64,000 nucleotides of DNA from Candidatus Solirubrobacter pratensis (GTDB lineage Bacteria; Actinomycetota; Thermoleophilia; Solirubrobacterales; Solirubrobacteraceae): assembly GCF_000425945.1 (NCBI RefSeq), contig NZ_AUEK01000007.1, positions 496,001 through 560,000 on the forward strand, in the 5' to 3' direction. The first letter of the stretch is position 1. Every line of letters starts with the position of its first letter. The notes beneath the pieces were generated by a model, which saw only the letters and a list, made by a program, of their open reading frames with translations, was not told where the DNA came from and did not search any database. Positions 17,279 to 26,954 of the stretch are shown piece by piece. A program made the position numbers and the translations under genes.

Positions 17279-19759
17279 CTACTGGTCGTCGTCAGGAACC
17301 GGTTGCGGGTCGCCCGCCAACGCGGCCAGCACGCGAGGCAGATCGGCCTCGGTCACGAGCACCTGACGCGGCTTGGATCCCTCGTAGCCGCTGATGACGC
17401 CGCGCCGCTCGAGCATGTCGATCAAGCGGCCCGCACGCGTGTAGCCGAGCCGCAACCGGCGTTGCAGCATCGAGGTCGACGCGGTCTGCATCTCGGCGAC
17501 GAGGCGGATCGCGTCGGCGAGCAGCGGGTCCTCGTCGGGATCGAACTCGTCGGGCGCCGGGGCCTCCTCGACCGCTGCCTCGACCTCCTGGAGCAGGTCC
17601 TCCCGCAGCTCCGGCTCGCCCTGGCGGCGCCAGGACTCGGTCAGCTGCTCGATCTGCGCCTCGTCGATGAACGCGCCCTGGATCCGCTGCAGGCGCGAGG
17701 AGCCCACCGGCGAGAACAGCATGTCGCCCATGCCGAGCAGCGACTCCGCACCGTTCTGATCGAGGATCACCCGCGAGTCGGTCTGGGAGGAGACGGCGAA
17801 GGCGATGCGCGAGGGCACGTTGGCCTTGATCATGCCGGTGATCACGTCCACGCGCGGGCTCTGGGTCGCGAGCACGAGATGGATCCCTACCGCGCGCGCC
17901 TTCTGGGCGATCCGGATGATCGAGTCCTCGACGTCGGCGGGCGCGACCATCATCAGGTCGGCGAGCTCGTCGATCACGCACAGGACGTACGGCAGGGCGG
18001 GCTCGTCCCGGCGCGCCCGGACCTCGTTGAGGTCCTTGAGGGTGCGGGTGCGCGCGAGCGCCATCTGCGAGTAGCGCTGCTCCATCTCGCGCACGAGGTT
18101 CTGCAGCGCGGTCGCCGCCTGCCGCGGGGACGTGATCACCGGGGTCAGAAGGTGCGGGATCGAGTCGTAGTGCGTGAGCTCGACCTGCTTGGGGTCCACG
18201 AGCACCATCCGGACCTCGTGCGGCGTGGCGCGCAGCAGGATCGAGGACAGCATCGCGTTGACCGCGCCGGACTTGCCGGCGCCGGTCGTGCCGGCCACCA
18301 GCAGGTGCGGCATCTTGGCCAGGTCGGCGCCGATCGAGCGCCCGGCCACGTCCTTGCCGAGCCAGACGGTGAGCGGCGACCAGTCGGCCGGCGGCGTCTG
18401 GTAGACGTCGCCGAGGTGCACGATCCGCCGGCGCGCGTTCGGCACCTCGATGCCGACCGCCTGCTTGCCCGGGATCGGCGCCAGGATGCGGATGTCGGCC
18501 GCGGCCAGCGCGTACGCGAGGTCGTCCTTGAGCTGGGCGACCTTGCCGACCTTGATGCCGGGCGCGAGCCGCAGCTCGTAGCGCGTGATGTGCGGGCCCG
18601 CGACCATGCCGATCACGCGCGCCTCGACGTTGAAGTGCCCGAGCGCCTCGATCAGCTGCGCCGCGACCTTCTCCTGCCCGACCGTGTCCGGGCGCGAGGC
18701 GTCCTCTGAGGAGCGGGTGAGCAGAGCCGGGTCGGGCAGCTCCCAGACGAAGTCCGGCGAGTCGGTGACGTCGGAGCGGTAGCGCCCCTGCGGCGTGAGC
18801 TGCTCGGGTCCGACGGGATCGACAGGGCCGCGCTTGACGCCGTCCTCGTCCTCGGGCGGATCCTCGGCCAGCCGCGGCTCGAGCTCGGGCTCCGGGAGGT
18901 CGAGACCGCGCTTGGGCGGCTGCGGCGGGGGCTCAGCCTCAGGCTCCGCTTCAGCCTCGGGCTCGGGCGCGAAGATGTCGAATGAAGGCGGCTCTTCGAT
19001 CTCGGGCTTGCGCTTGGGCCGCGGCCCGGTGAACTCGCCCGGGCCGTCCCACTCGGGAGCCTCGGCGACCCGCACGCGCGTCGAGCGCTCGAGCGTGGCG
19101 AGGTCGTCGCCCGTACGGCGCTGCACCTTGGTGCGCACCTGCGCGCCCGAGTCGCGGATCGCGCGCGTGGTCGTCGAGACGGAGTCCGACGTCGCCTTGA
19201 TCACGCTTGCGACCGACGCGCCGGTGAGCAGCAGGACGCCCGCGAGGAACAGGAAGACGGCCAGGATGTGGGCGCCGACGCTGCCGGTCAGCGTCCCCAC
19301 GACCCAGTCGAGCAGCTCGCCGGTCATGCCGCCGCGCGTCTTGACCCAGCGCGCGTCCCACCAGGCCGGCCGCTCGCCGCCGGGGCCGAGCCCCAGCGTG
19401 CCGGCCGCAAGGCCGAGCGTCAACGAGGCGAACAGGCAGATCGCGCCGGCCCGGAAAGGCCGCACGGCGGGCAGCATCGGGCGCAGGATCAGGATCGCGC
19501 CGGCGGCGACCAGGGCGACGGGCACCACGTAGTGGACGGCGCCGAGCAGCCAGCGCAGGCCCTCGACGGCCTGCGAGCCGGCGCGCCCGCCGTCCCACCC
19601 GAAGTACACGAGGAAGGCGAAGAAGGCGCCGAGCGCGATCAGCCCGAGGCCGATCAGGTCGACGTGGCGCTGCTCGAGCTCGGGCAGCCTCCAGTGGTCG
19701 GCCGGGCGGCGCCTGCGGCCGGCCGGCTTCTTGCGGACTGCTTGCTTGCTTGCTGGCAT
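17279..19759 (-). CDS. ftsK: DNA translocase FtsK/SpoIIIE
   Basis: 826 aa. Four or so TM helices occupy residues 33-185, then an acidic/proline-rich linker (~230-345), the alpha and beta motor domains with Walker A GTTGAGKS (490-497) and Walker B 'VLCVIDELADL', and a C-terminal winged-helix gamma domain (~745-805) for recognition of polar DNA motifs. The hexameric motor pumps chromosomal DNA through the division septum. Complete and of usual length. Divergent from the response-regulator gene at 19869; the 109-bp gap holds the promoters of both. Confidence 0.97.
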   Translation of the reverse strand: MPASKQAVRKKPAGRRRRPADHWRLPELEQRHVDLIGLGLIALGAFFAFLVYFGWDGGRAGSQAVEGLRWLLGAVHYVVPVALVAAGAILILRPMLPAVRPFRAGAICLFASLTLGLAAGTLGLGPGGERPAWWDARWVKTRGGMTGELLDWVVGTLTGSVGAHILAVFLFLAGVLLLTGASVASVIKATSDSVSTTTRAIRDSGAQVRTKVQRRTGDDLATLERSTRVRVAEAPEWDGPGEFTGPRPKRKPEIEEPPSFDIFAPEPEAEAEPEAEPPPQPPKRGLDLPEPELEPRLAEDPPEDEDGVKRGPVDPVGPEQLTPQGRYRSDVTDSPDFVWELPDPALLTRSSEDASRPDTVGQEKVAAQLIEALGHFNVEARVIGMVAGPHITRYELRLAPGIKVGKVAQLKDDLAYALAAADIRILAPIPGKQAVGIEVPNARRRIVHLGDVYQTPPADWSPLTVWLGKDVAGRSIGADLAKMPHLLVAGTTGAGKSGAVNAMLSSILLRATPHEVRMVLVDPKQVELTHYDSIPHLLTPVITSPRQAATALQNLVREMEQRYSQMALARTRTLKDLNEVRARRDEPALPYVLCVIDELADLMMVAPADVEDSIIRIAQKARAVGIHLVLATQSPRVDVITGMIKANVPSRIAFAVSSQTDSRVILDQNGAESLLGMGDMLFSPVGSSRLQRIQGAFIDEAQIEQLTESWRRQGEPELREDLLQEVEAAVEEAPAPDEFDPDEDPLLADAIRLVAEMQTASTSMLQRRLRLGYTRAGRLIDMLERRGVISGYEGSKPRQVLVTEADLPRVLAALAGDPQPVPDDDQ

Positions 19760-19868
19760 CTGGCGCGGGGCACCTTCGACGCCGCCGGGGAGAGCCCTGC
19801 TGAGGACTTGCTAAACGGCAACTGAAGCTTGGGAGAGAACGCCGTCAACCGCCGTACCATCAAGTGCG

Positions 19869-20558
19869 ATGGATGCCGCCGCACGTCCTGTCCGCGTCCT
19901 CGTGGTCGAAGACGACGAGGAGATCGCCCAGGTCCTCCAGCGCTCGCTGCGCCTGGAAGGCTACGAGGTCAAGCTCGCCGCCGACGGCGTGCGTGGCCTC
20001 GACGAGGCGCACGCGTTCCTGCCCGACGTGATCGTTCTCGACCTCGGTCTCCCCCGCCTGGACGGGATCGACGTCGCGCGCCGGCTGCGCGACGACGGCG
20101 ACGACACGCCGATCCTGATGCTCACCGCCCGCGACGCCCTGGAGTCGCGCGTCGAGGGGCTGGACGTCGGCGCCGACGACTACCTCGTCAAGCCGTTCGA
20201 GCGCCAGGAGCTGCTCGCCCGCATGCGCGCGCTGCTCCGGCGCCGGCCCCCGCGCGGCATGGCCCCGCTGCGCGTGGGCGACCTGACGCTGAACCCCGAC
20301 ACGCACGAGGTCGCGCGCAGCGAGCGCCAGATCGAGCTCACGCAGCGCGAGTTCGAGTTGCTCGAGTACCTGATGCGCAACGAGCGCCTGGTGATCTCGC
20401 GCCAGAAGCTGCTCGACGAAGTCTGGGGCTACGACCCGTTCTCGATCACGAACACCATTGAGGTCTTTGTCTCGAACCTTCGGAGAAAGCTGGAAGCCGG
20501 TGGGGAGCCTCGACTCCTCCATACGGTCCGCGGCGCGGGCTACGTACTCCGCGTATAA
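19869..20558 (+). CDS. OmpR/PhoB-family response regulator (MprA/PrrA-like)
   Basis: 229 aa. Receiver domain with DD pair (residues 15-16), phospho-acceptor D58 and conserved K (LVKPFER), followed by a winged-helix DNA-binding domain (~130-228) with the typical 'ELTQREFELLEYLMRN' and 'NTIEVFVSNLRRKL' segments. Paired with the overlapping sensor kinase downstream. Targets unknown. The ATG at 19869 gives a normal N-terminus. Confidence 0.95.
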   Translation: MDAAARPVRVLVVEDDEEIAQVLQRSLRLEGYEVKLAADGVRGLDEAHAFLPDVIVLDLGLPRLDGIDVARRLRDDGDDTPILMLTARDALESRVEGLDVGADDYLVKPFERQELLARMRALLRRRPPRGMAPLRVGDLTLNPDTHEVARSERQIELTQREFELLEYLMRNERLVISRQKLLDEVWGYDPFSITNTIEVFVSNLRRKLEAGGEPRLLHTVRGAGYVLRV

Positions 20559-21942
20559 GCGCCAGCCGATCCGCTGGCGTCTCGCGGGAGGCTCAGCGGC
20601 ACTCACACTCGTGATCCTGTGCGGATTCGCGGTGATCGTCGGCACGCTCACCACCCAGGCGATCTACCAGAACTTCAATCGCCGGGTGAGCACCGCCGCG
20701 GATCGCCTGTCGAACGGGCTCACGTACAGCGTGGAGGCGTACGACGACCAGGGCAACCCGAAGCTGAGCCCGCACGGCCCGGGTCTCAACCAGTACGCCT
20801 CGGCCAACAACGCCGCGATCCGGATCGTCGACAGGTACGGACACCTGCTCAAGCCCGCGTCGCTGTCGATGTCGCGCGGAGCGCCCTACCTGGGCACCCC
20901 GGTGCTCGGGGACACGACCTTCAACGGCTGGCGCGTCGAGACGCGGCACATGCAGACCGACGACGCGCGGATCGAGCTGCTGATGCAGTACGCCGAGCGG
21001 ATCTCGAGCGTCCGCTCGACGGCGAACCGCGTGAAGCTCTTCCTCGGCCTCGGCGTCCTCGCCGGCGCGGCGCTCGCCCTGCTGGCCGGCCTGGCGACCG
21101 CGCGGCGTGCGATGGAGCCGATCTCCGAGCTGACGCTCGCCGCCCGCCGGATCGCGCGCACGCGGGACACTTCGATCCAGATACCCAAGCCGGAGGCCGA
21201 CGACGAGGTCGCCGAGCTCGCGGAGACCTTGGACTCGATGCTGCACGCGCTCGACGAGGCGCGCACGGAGACCGAGGCGGCGCTCACGCGCCAGCGTGAG
21301 TTCGTCGCCGACGCCTCGCACGAGCTGCGCACCCCGCTGACGTCCGTGCTCGCCAACCTCGAGCTGCTGGAGGAGGCCACGCTCGGGGAGCAACGCGAGA
21401 CGGCCGCCTCCGCCCTGCGCTCCTCGCGCCGCATGCGCCGCCTGGTCGCGGACCTGCTGCTGCTCGCGCGCGCGGACGCCGGCCGCCAGTTGCCCCACCG
21501 CGCCGTCGACCTGTCCGACGTCGTGACCGACGCCGCGTCGGAGCTCGAGCCGGTCGCGGGCGACCACGAGATCTCCGTCTCAGCGCCGCCGGGCGTCGAG
21601 ATCGAGGGGGCGCGCGACGAGCTGCACCGGCTCGTGCTGAACCTGATGGAGAACGCGCTGCGCCACACCGATCCGGGCACCGCGGTCGAGGCGACCGTCG
21701 AGCGCCGCAACGGCGAGGTCGTGCTCGCCGTCGAGGACGACGGCCCGGGCATCCCGCGCGAGCTGCACGACAAGGTCTTCGAGCGCTTCTTCCGCGGCGA
21801 GGGCGACCGCTCGGGCTCCTCCGGGCTCGGGCTCTCGATCGTCAAGGCGGTCGCCGACAGCCACCACGGGCGCGTCACGCTGGAGCCGCCGCTGGACGGC
21901 CGCGGCGCCCGCTTCGTCGTGAGATTCCCCTCCCGGCGCTGA
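20500..21942 (+). CDS. Sensor histidine kinase partnered with the OmpR-type regulator
   Basis: About 480 aa if started at GTG 20500. TM1 follows residue ~30 (LTLVILCGFAVIVG), then a ~130-residue extracytoplasmic sensor, TM2 (LFLGLGVLAGAALALLAG), HAMP, HisKA with H274 (DASHELRTPLTS), and ATPase boxes NLMENALRHT, DDGPGIP and GLGLSIV. The start is uncertain. GTG 20500 overlaps the regulator by 59 nt with a GGAGAAAG motif upstream; no ATG/GTG/TTG lies between the regulator's stop and the first TM helix. Signal unknown; resembles MprB/PrrB kinases. Confidence 0.88.
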   Translation: MGSLDSSIRSAARATYSAYKRQPIRWRLAGGSAALTLVILCGFAVIVGTLTTQAIYQNFNRRVSTAADRLSNGLTYSVEAYDDQGNPKLSPHGPGLNQYASANNAAIRIVDRYGHLLKPASLSMSRGAPYLGTPVLGDTTFNGWRVETRHMQTDDARIELLMQYAERISSVRSTANRVKLFLGLGVLAGAALALLAGLATARRAMEPISELTLAARRIARTRDTSIQIPKPEADDEVAELAETLDSMLHALDEARTETEAALTRQREFVADASHELRTPLTSVLANLELLEEATLGEQRETAASALRSSRRMRRLVADLLLLARADAGRQLPHRAVDLSDVVTDAASELEPVAGDHEISVSAPPGVEIEGARDELHRLVLNLMENALRHTDPGTAVEATVERRNGEVVLAVEDDGPGIPRELHDKVFERFFRGEGDRSGSSGLGLSIVKAVADSHHGRVTLEPPLDGRGARFVVRFPSRR

Positions 21943-21955
21943 ACCGCACCGGAGC

Positions 21956-21982
21956 TAATGCTGGGGACGGTCCCGCCGATGA
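21956..21982 (+). promoter_or_regulatory. Sigma-28 (FliA/SigD)-like promoter of the che operon
   Basis: TAAT, a 15-nt spacer, then GCCGATGA. The flagellar sigma consensus is TAAA-N15-GCCGATAA, so 10 of 12 positions match with exact spacing. It lies directly before cheW. The predicted start (~21989) would leave a very short leader, which is the weak point of this call. Confidence 0.5.
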
Positions 21983-21992
21983 GAGGGGGGAC

Positions 21993-22436
21993 ATGTCCGA
22001 CATCACCTCACAGCAGCTCGTGGTGTTCTCGCTGGGAAGCGAGGAGTACGCGCTCCCGATCGGGGCGGTTCACGAGATCATCCGCTTCACCGAGCCGCGC
22101 ACGGTCGCGTCCGAGGTGCCGTGGATCCGCGGCGTCATCGGCCTGCGCGGCAAGATCATCCCGATCTTCGATCTCGCCTCCCGGATGGGCCTGAGGGCGA
22201 CGGAGTCCGAGTCGGGCAAGATCGTGATCGTCGAGACGGGCACCGGCCAGGCCGGCGTCGTCGTGGGCGACGTCGAGGAGGTCCTGACCGTCACGACCGA
22301 CCAGCTGGAGGACGTCCCGACGGCCGACGGCGAGACGATCGACGCGATCGCCAAGATCGGCGACCGGCTCGTGATCCTGCTCAACCCCGAGGGCCTGTTC
22401 GCCGGGGCGCGCACCGACGATCTCGCCGCCGCCTAG
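21993..22436 (+). CDS. cheW: Chemotaxis coupling protein CheW
   Basis: 147 aa, a single CheW SH3-like domain (QLVVFSLGSEEYALPIGAVHEI; VIGLRGKIIPIFDL). It couples MCPs to CheA in the receptor array. A strong purine-rich ribosome site (GAGAGGGGGG) precedes ATG 21993. First gene of a nine-gene operon running to cheY. The second CheW-like domain of the system is at the C-terminus of CheA. Confidence 0.96.
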   Translation: MSDITSQQLVVFSLGSEEYALPIGAVHEIIRFTEPRTVASEVPWIRGVIGLRGKIIPIFDLASRMGLRATESESGKIVIVETGTGQAGVVVGDVEEVLTVTTDQLEDVPTADGETIDAIAKIGDRLVILLNPEGLFAGARTDDLAAA

Positions 22437-22442
22437 GCCGCC

Positions 22443-23519
22443 GTGGCCGCCACCACCCCACGGCAGCGGATCGTCGTCGCCGACGACTCGCGCCTGATGC
22501 GCCGGATCCTGTCGGATGCGCTCGGCCGCCAGGGCTTCGACGTCGTCGCCACCGCGGCCGACGGCGATCAGGCGCTGGAGGCGTGCCGTGCGCACCGGCC
22601 CGACGCCCTCACGCTCGACCTCGCCATGCCCGGCATGGACGGGATCGGCGTGCTGCGCGCCCTGCGCGAGGGCAAGGCCGAGGCGTTGCCGGTCGTGGTG
22701 GTGTCCGCGTTCTCTCCCGCCCATGGCGCCCGCGCGGTCGACGCGCTGGCCGAGGGCGCGTTCGACCTCGTCGCCAAGCCCGCGCTGGGCGAGTCGATGG
22801 ATTCCTTCACCCACGAGCTCGCGCGCAAGGTCGGCGCGGCGACCGAGAGCGGCCGCGCCCGCCGGCGCGCGTCGCTGCGCCGGGCCGTGCGCCCGCACGT
22901 GTCCACGCCGGTCCCGCCGCGCGCCGCCGCCGCGCCGGGCCGCCTCCGCGCCGGCGCGCGCAAGCTCGTGCTGATCGCCTCCTCGACCGGCGGCCCCAAG
23001 GCGCTCGGCGAGCTGATCCCGAAGCTGCCGTCGCCGCTCGGCATCGGCGCGCTGATCGTCCAGCACATGCCGGCCGGCTTCACCGCCTCGCTGGCCGCGC
23101 GCCTGGACTCCGCCTCGCGCCTGAAGGTCGCCGAGGCGACGGGCGGCGAGGCGCTCGACCCGCGCCACCTTCTCCTCGCGCCCGGCGGCGCGCACCTGCG
23201 CCTGGGCGACGACAAGCGCGTGCGGCTCTCCGACGCGGCGCCGATGGGCGGCCTGCGCCCGCGCGCCGACCTCACGATCCTCGACGCGGCGCGCATCTAC
23301 GGCCCCTCGCTGCTGCTGGTCGTGCTGACCGGGATGGGCAAGGACGGGCTCGACGGAGCCAAGGCGGTCAAGGCCGCCGGCGGTCGCGTGCTCGTCGAGG
23401 CCGAGTCGACGTGCGTCGTCTACGGCATGCCGCGCGCGGTCGCCGAGGCCGGCCTGGCCGACGAGGTGCTGCCGCTCGACGAGCTGCCCGCCGCGATCGC
23501 GCGCGAGGCCGCGGCGTGA
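22443..23519 (+). CDS. cheB: Protein-glutamate methylesterase/glutaminase CheB
   Basis: 358 aa from GTG 22443, 6 nt after cheW. N-terminal receiver with phospho-acceptor D59 (LDLAMPGMDG), a linker, then the methylesterase domain with nucleophile Ser in 'ASSTGGPKAL', catalytic His in 'VQHMPAGFT' and Asp in 'TGMGKDGL'. It removes methyl groups from (and deamidates) MCPs for adaptation, activated by CheA phosphorylation. Complete. Confidence 0.97.
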   Translation: MAATTPRQRIVVADDSRLMRRILSDALGRQGFDVVATAADGDQALEACRAHRPDALTLDLAMPGMDGIGVLRALREGKAEALPVVVVSAFSPAHGARAVDALAEGAFDLVAKPALGESMDSFTHELARKVGAATESGRARRRASLRRAVRPHVSTPVPPRAAAAPGRLRAGARKLVLIASSTGGPKALGELIPKLPSPLGIGALIVQHMPAGFTASLAARLDSASRLKVAEATGGEALDPRHLLLAPGGAHLRLGDDKRVRLSDAAPMGGLRPRADLTILDAARIYGPSLLLVVLTGMGKDGLDGAKAVKAAGGRVLVEAESTCVVYGMPRAVAEAGLADEVLPLDELPAAIAREAAA

Positions 23520-24364
23520 CGCTCCCCGCCCGCATATCCGCGCCGCCGCGGGCCGCCACGCCCTCCGCCGGCTTTTCCGCCGGCCTGAAGGCCGACGACT
23601 TCGCCGCGCTGTGCGAGCTCGTCCGCACGCTCTGCGGCGTCGACCTCGCGCAGTACAAGCGCGCCCAGATGGAGCGCCGCGTGCGCACCTGGACCCAGCG
23701 CCGCGGCACGCCGGACCTCGGCGAGTACGGCAAGCGCCTGCGCACGGAGCCCGAGGAGCTCGACGCGTTCCTCGACCGCGTGACGATCAACGTCTCGCAC
23801 CTGTGGCGCCACGAGGACCAGTTCGAGGCGCTGCGACGCTCGATCCTGCCCGAGCTGGCGCCCAAGGGCCGCATCAGGATCTGGAGCGCCGGCTCCTCCT
23901 ACGGCGCCGAGGCCTACACGATCGCCGCCGTGTGCCGCGAGACGGTGCCGCATGTGCGCGTCGAGATCCAGGGGACCGACCTCGACAAGCGCATGGTCGC
24001 CCGCGCCCGCACCGGCGTGTTCACGCCCGAGGACGCGCGCACCGCGCCGCCCCGGATGCTCGAGCGGCACTTCTCCCCCCGCCCGGAGGGCGGCTGGGTG
24101 GCCACACCCGAGCTGCAGCGAATGGTTCGCTTCGAGACCGGCGACCTCCTGCGCATGCCCGTTCCGGCCGAACGGTACGACGTGGTCTTCTGCCGCAACA
24201 CGGTCATCTACTTCACCGAAGCGGTGCGGGACGCGCTGCACCAGCGCCTGGTCAAGGCGCTCACCCCCGGCGGCTACCTCCTCGTCGGCACCTCCGAGCG
24301 TGTCGCCGACCCACGCGGGCTCGGCCTCACCTCCCCGTTCCACTTCATCTACCGGAAGAGCTGA
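23516..24364 (+). CDS. cheR: Chemotaxis protein methyltransferase CheR
   Basis: 282 aa from GTG 23516, overlapping cheB by 4 nt (GTGA). The N-terminal helical domain precedes the SAM-binding fold: 'VTINVSHLWRHEDQFEAL', 'WSAGSSYGAEAYTIA', and the diagnostic 'VVFCRNTVIYF'. It methylates receptor glutamates, opposing CheB. Note H-L-W-R in place of the usual S-x-F-F-R motif before the active site. Full length, coupled to cheA downstream (stop and start share one base). Confidence 0.95.
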   Translation: MTLPARISAPPRAATPSAGFSAGLKADDFAALCELVRTLCGVDLAQYKRAQMERRVRTWTQRRGTPDLGEYGKRLRTEPEELDAFLDRVTINVSHLWRHEDQFEALRRSILPELAPKGRIRIWSAGSSYGAEAYTIAAVCRETVPHVRVEIQGTDLDKRMVARARTGVFTPEDARTAPPRMLERHFSPRPEGGWVATPELQRMVRFETGDLLRMPVPAERYDVVFCRNTVIYFTEAVRDALHQRLVKALTPGGYLLVGTSERVADPRGLGLTSPFHFIYRKS

Positions 24365-26346
24365 TGGAGACCTCCGAGTACCTCCCGATGTTCCTGGCCG
24401 AAGGCCGCGAGCACCTCCAGGAGCTCAACCTCGCCGTCGTCCGCATCGAGGAGACCCCCGACGACCAGGAGACGGTCGACGAGATCTTCCGCATCGCCCA
24501 TTCCCTGAAGGGCATGAGCGCGACCATGGGCTTCGCCGGGATGGCCGCGCTCACGCACGAGATGGAGGACGTCTTCGAGCTGTTGCGCCGGCGCCGGGGC
24601 GGCCTCTCGCGCGAGGCGATCGACTGCCTGCTCCAGTGCCTGGACGCGCTCTCGGCCGCCGTCGACGCGATCGACGCGACCGGCGCAGAGGAGATCGAGC
24701 CCGAGCCGCTGATCGCTCGTCTGAAGGGGCTCATCCGCGACGCCGACGAGGCGCCCGAGGAGCCGGCCGGCCTGCCCCGCGGCGCCGAGCGGCCGGACAA
24801 CCTCTCCGAGCTCGCCGACGGCCGCCGGGTCGTGCAGATCTCCGCGAGCCTGCGCGAGGACGTGCAGATGCCGTCGGTGCGCGCCTACATGCTGCTCTCG
24901 GCGATCGCCACCATGGGCGAGACGCTGGCGTGCATCCCCGCGCCCGACGACGTCGACACCTTCAAGGGCCGCGAGATCGACGCCTGGGTCGTGTCCGAGC
25001 GCACCGACTCAGAGCTCGCCGAGGCGGCGGGCGCGGTGCCCGACGTCGACGACGTGCAGGTCTTCGAGGCGATCGCCGACGCGGCGGTCGAGACCGGCGA
25101 CGAGAACATCGGGGACGCCGCGACGCCCGTCGCCGCGACCCCGGACGCCGCGAAGGCCGCTCCGGCGGAGAAGCGCAGCGGTGGTCACAAGGGCTCCTCG
25201 ACCGTCCGCGTCGACTCCGAGCGGCTCGACCAGCTGATGCACTACATGGGCGAGCTCGTCCTGCACCGCACCCAGGTCGAGGCGCTCGCCGCCCGCGCCG
25301 ACGTGCCGGGGCTCTCGCAGGCGATGCAGAGCCTGACGCGCACGTCGCACGCGCTGCAGTCGATGGTCATGCAGGTCCGGATGATCCCCGTCGAGGCCGT
25401 GTTCATGCGCTTCCCCCGCCTGGTCCGCGATCTCTCGCAGAAGCTCGGCAAGCATGTCGAGCTGCAGCTCGTCGGCAAGGACACCGAGCTCGACCGCACC
25501 GTGGTCGACGCACTCGGCGATCCGCTCGTGCATCTGGTCCGCAACTCGCTCGACCACGGCCTCGAGCGCGTGCAGGAGCGCAAGGCGGCGGGCAAGCCCG
25601 AGACCGGCATCCTCGAGATCTCCGCGCGCCACGCCGGCGGCAACGTCGTGATCGAGGTCAAGGACGACGGCCGCGGCGTCGACCCGGCCAAGGTGGCCAA
25701 GAAGGCCGCCGAGAAGGGCCTGATCGCCGCGGAGCAGATCGACTCGATCGACACCCGGGCGGCGATCGACCTCCTGTTCAGCGCGGGGTTTTCCACAGCT
25801 GAGACGACGAGCGACATCTCCGGCCGCGGCGTCGGCATGGACGCGGTCCGCGCGACGATCCGCGACCTCGGCGGCGAGGTCGTCATGACCTCCGAGAAGG
25901 GCGCCGGCACCTGCGCGCAGATCCGCCTCCCGCTCACGCTCGCGATCATGGCCGCGCTGATCGTCGAGGCCGACGGGCGCCCGTTCGCGATCCCGCTGGA
26001 CCGCATCGAGCGCACCGTGCGGCTGTCCGACCAGGCTGTCCGCTCGGTCGCCGGCCGGCGCATGCTCGTCCTCTCCGATGGCGTGCTGCCGATTGTGGAC
26101 GCCTCCGTCCGCTTCGGCGGCCCGGAGACGCCGCCGGCCGACTACGCGGTCGTCGTGCGTGGCGGCAACGAGCGGCTCGCGATCGTCGTCACGAAGCTCG
26201 TCGGCCAGCACGAGCTCGTCACCCGTCCGCTGCCCCCAGAGGTCGCCGAAGGCGCCGCGCTGTCCGGCGCCGCCGTCCTGTCCGACGGCCAGATCGCCCT
26301 CATCGTCGACTGCGACGCCGTCGCCGACGTCCCCCTGCCGGTCTGA
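24364..26346 (+). CDS. cheA: Chemotaxis histidine kinase CheA
   Basis: 660 aa. P1 Hpt domain with phospho-His H46 (IFRIAHSLKGMSATMGF), a P2-like region (~145-250), P3 dimerisation helices ('VDSERLDQLMHYMGELV'), P4 ATPase (VHLVRNSLDHGLE; SGRGVGMDAV) and P5 CheW-like domain. It phosphorylates CheY and CheB. Start at ATG 24364, where the Hpt fold begins; upstream in-frame codons belong to cheR. Typical length for Bacillus/Thermotoga-type CheA. Confidence 0.97.
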   Translation: METSEYLPMFLAEGREHLQELNLAVVRIEETPDDQETVDEIFRIAHSLKGMSATMGFAGMAALTHEMEDVFELLRRRRGGLSREAIDCLLQCLDALSAAVDAIDATGAEEIEPEPLIARLKGLIRDADEAPEEPAGLPRGAERPDNLSELADGRRVVQISASLREDVQMPSVRAYMLLSAIATMGETLACIPAPDDVDTFKGREIDAWVVSERTDSELAEAAGAVPDVDDVQVFEAIADAAVETGDENIGDAATPVAATPDAAKAAPAEKRSGGHKGSSTVRVDSERLDQLMHYMGELVLHRTQVEALAARADVPGLSQAMQSLTRTSHALQSMVMQVRMIPVEAVFMRFPRLVRDLSQKLGKHVELQLVGKDTELDRTVVDALGDPLVHLVRNSLDHGLERVQERKAAGKPETGILEISARHAGGNVVIEVKDDGRGVDPAKVAKKAAEKGLIAAEQIDSIDTRAAIDLLFSAGFSTAETTSDISGRGVGMDAVRATIRDLGGEVVMTSEKGAGTCAQIRLPLTLAIMAALIVEADGRPFAIPLDRIERTVRLSDQAVRSVAGRRMLVLSDGVLPIVDASVRFGGPETPPADYAVVVRGGNERLAIVVTKLVGQHELVTRPLPPEVAEGAALSGAAVLSDGQIALIVDCDAVADVPLPV

Positions 26347-26366
26347 GACTGAGAGAAAGGACCTCC

Positions 26367-26954
26367 GTGAGCACCCAGTACAGCGATCTCCAACTCGACG
26401 CGCTGCGCGAGCTGGCCAACATCGGCTCCGGCACGGCGAGCACGGCGCTCTCGAGCATGCTCGGCCGCAGCGTCGACATCTCGGTGCCGAACGCCATCGT
26501 GCTGCCGATGCCGGAGGCCGTGGGCACGATCGGCAACGCCGAGGACGACGTCACGGGCATCGTGCTCGGGGTCCTCGGCGACATGGAGGCGACGGTCCTG
26601 CTGCTCGTCAGCCCGCGCCACGCGGCGCTGATGTGCGGCATGCTCGGCGTCCCCGCCGACTCGGAGCTCGGCGAGTCCGCGCTGCTGGAGATCGGCAACA
26701 TCGTCGGCACCTCCTACATCAACGCGCTGGCCGGCATGACCGGCATGTCGATCGAGCCGACCCCGCCGTCGATCGCGACCGACATGCTCGCCGCCATCGT
26801 CGAGTCGGTGCTGGCTACGCGCGCCGCCGCCGGCGACGTCGCGCTGCTGCTGGACTCCGACCTCGTCGTCGAGGGCGAGGACTGCTCGGTCTCGTTCCTG
26901 CTCGTCCCGGACCAGGGTGGCGTGGAGCAGCTCCTCGCGCGCCTGGGTCTGTAG
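26367..26954 (+). CDS. cheC: CheY-phosphate phosphatase CheC
   Basis: 195 aa, GTG start. Both phosphatase signatures of the form (D/S)-x3-E-x2-N-x22-P are intact: D11, E15, N18, P41 and S104, E108, N111, P134. CheC dephosphorylates CheY-P and, with CheD, forms a feedback loop to receptors. The ribosome site GAGAAAGGAC is 21 nt after cheA. Two active sites suggest a fully active CheC rather than a pure CheD regulator. Confidence 0.95.
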   Translation: MSTQYSDLQLDALRELANIGSGTASTALSSMLGRSVDISVPNAIVLPMPEAVGTIGNAEDDVTGIVLGVLGDMEATVLLLVSPRHAALMCGMLGVPADSELGESALLEIGNIVGTSYINALAGMTGMSIEPTPPSIATDMLAAIVESVLATRAAAGDVALLLDSDLVVEGEDCSVSFLLVPDQGGVEQLLARLGL

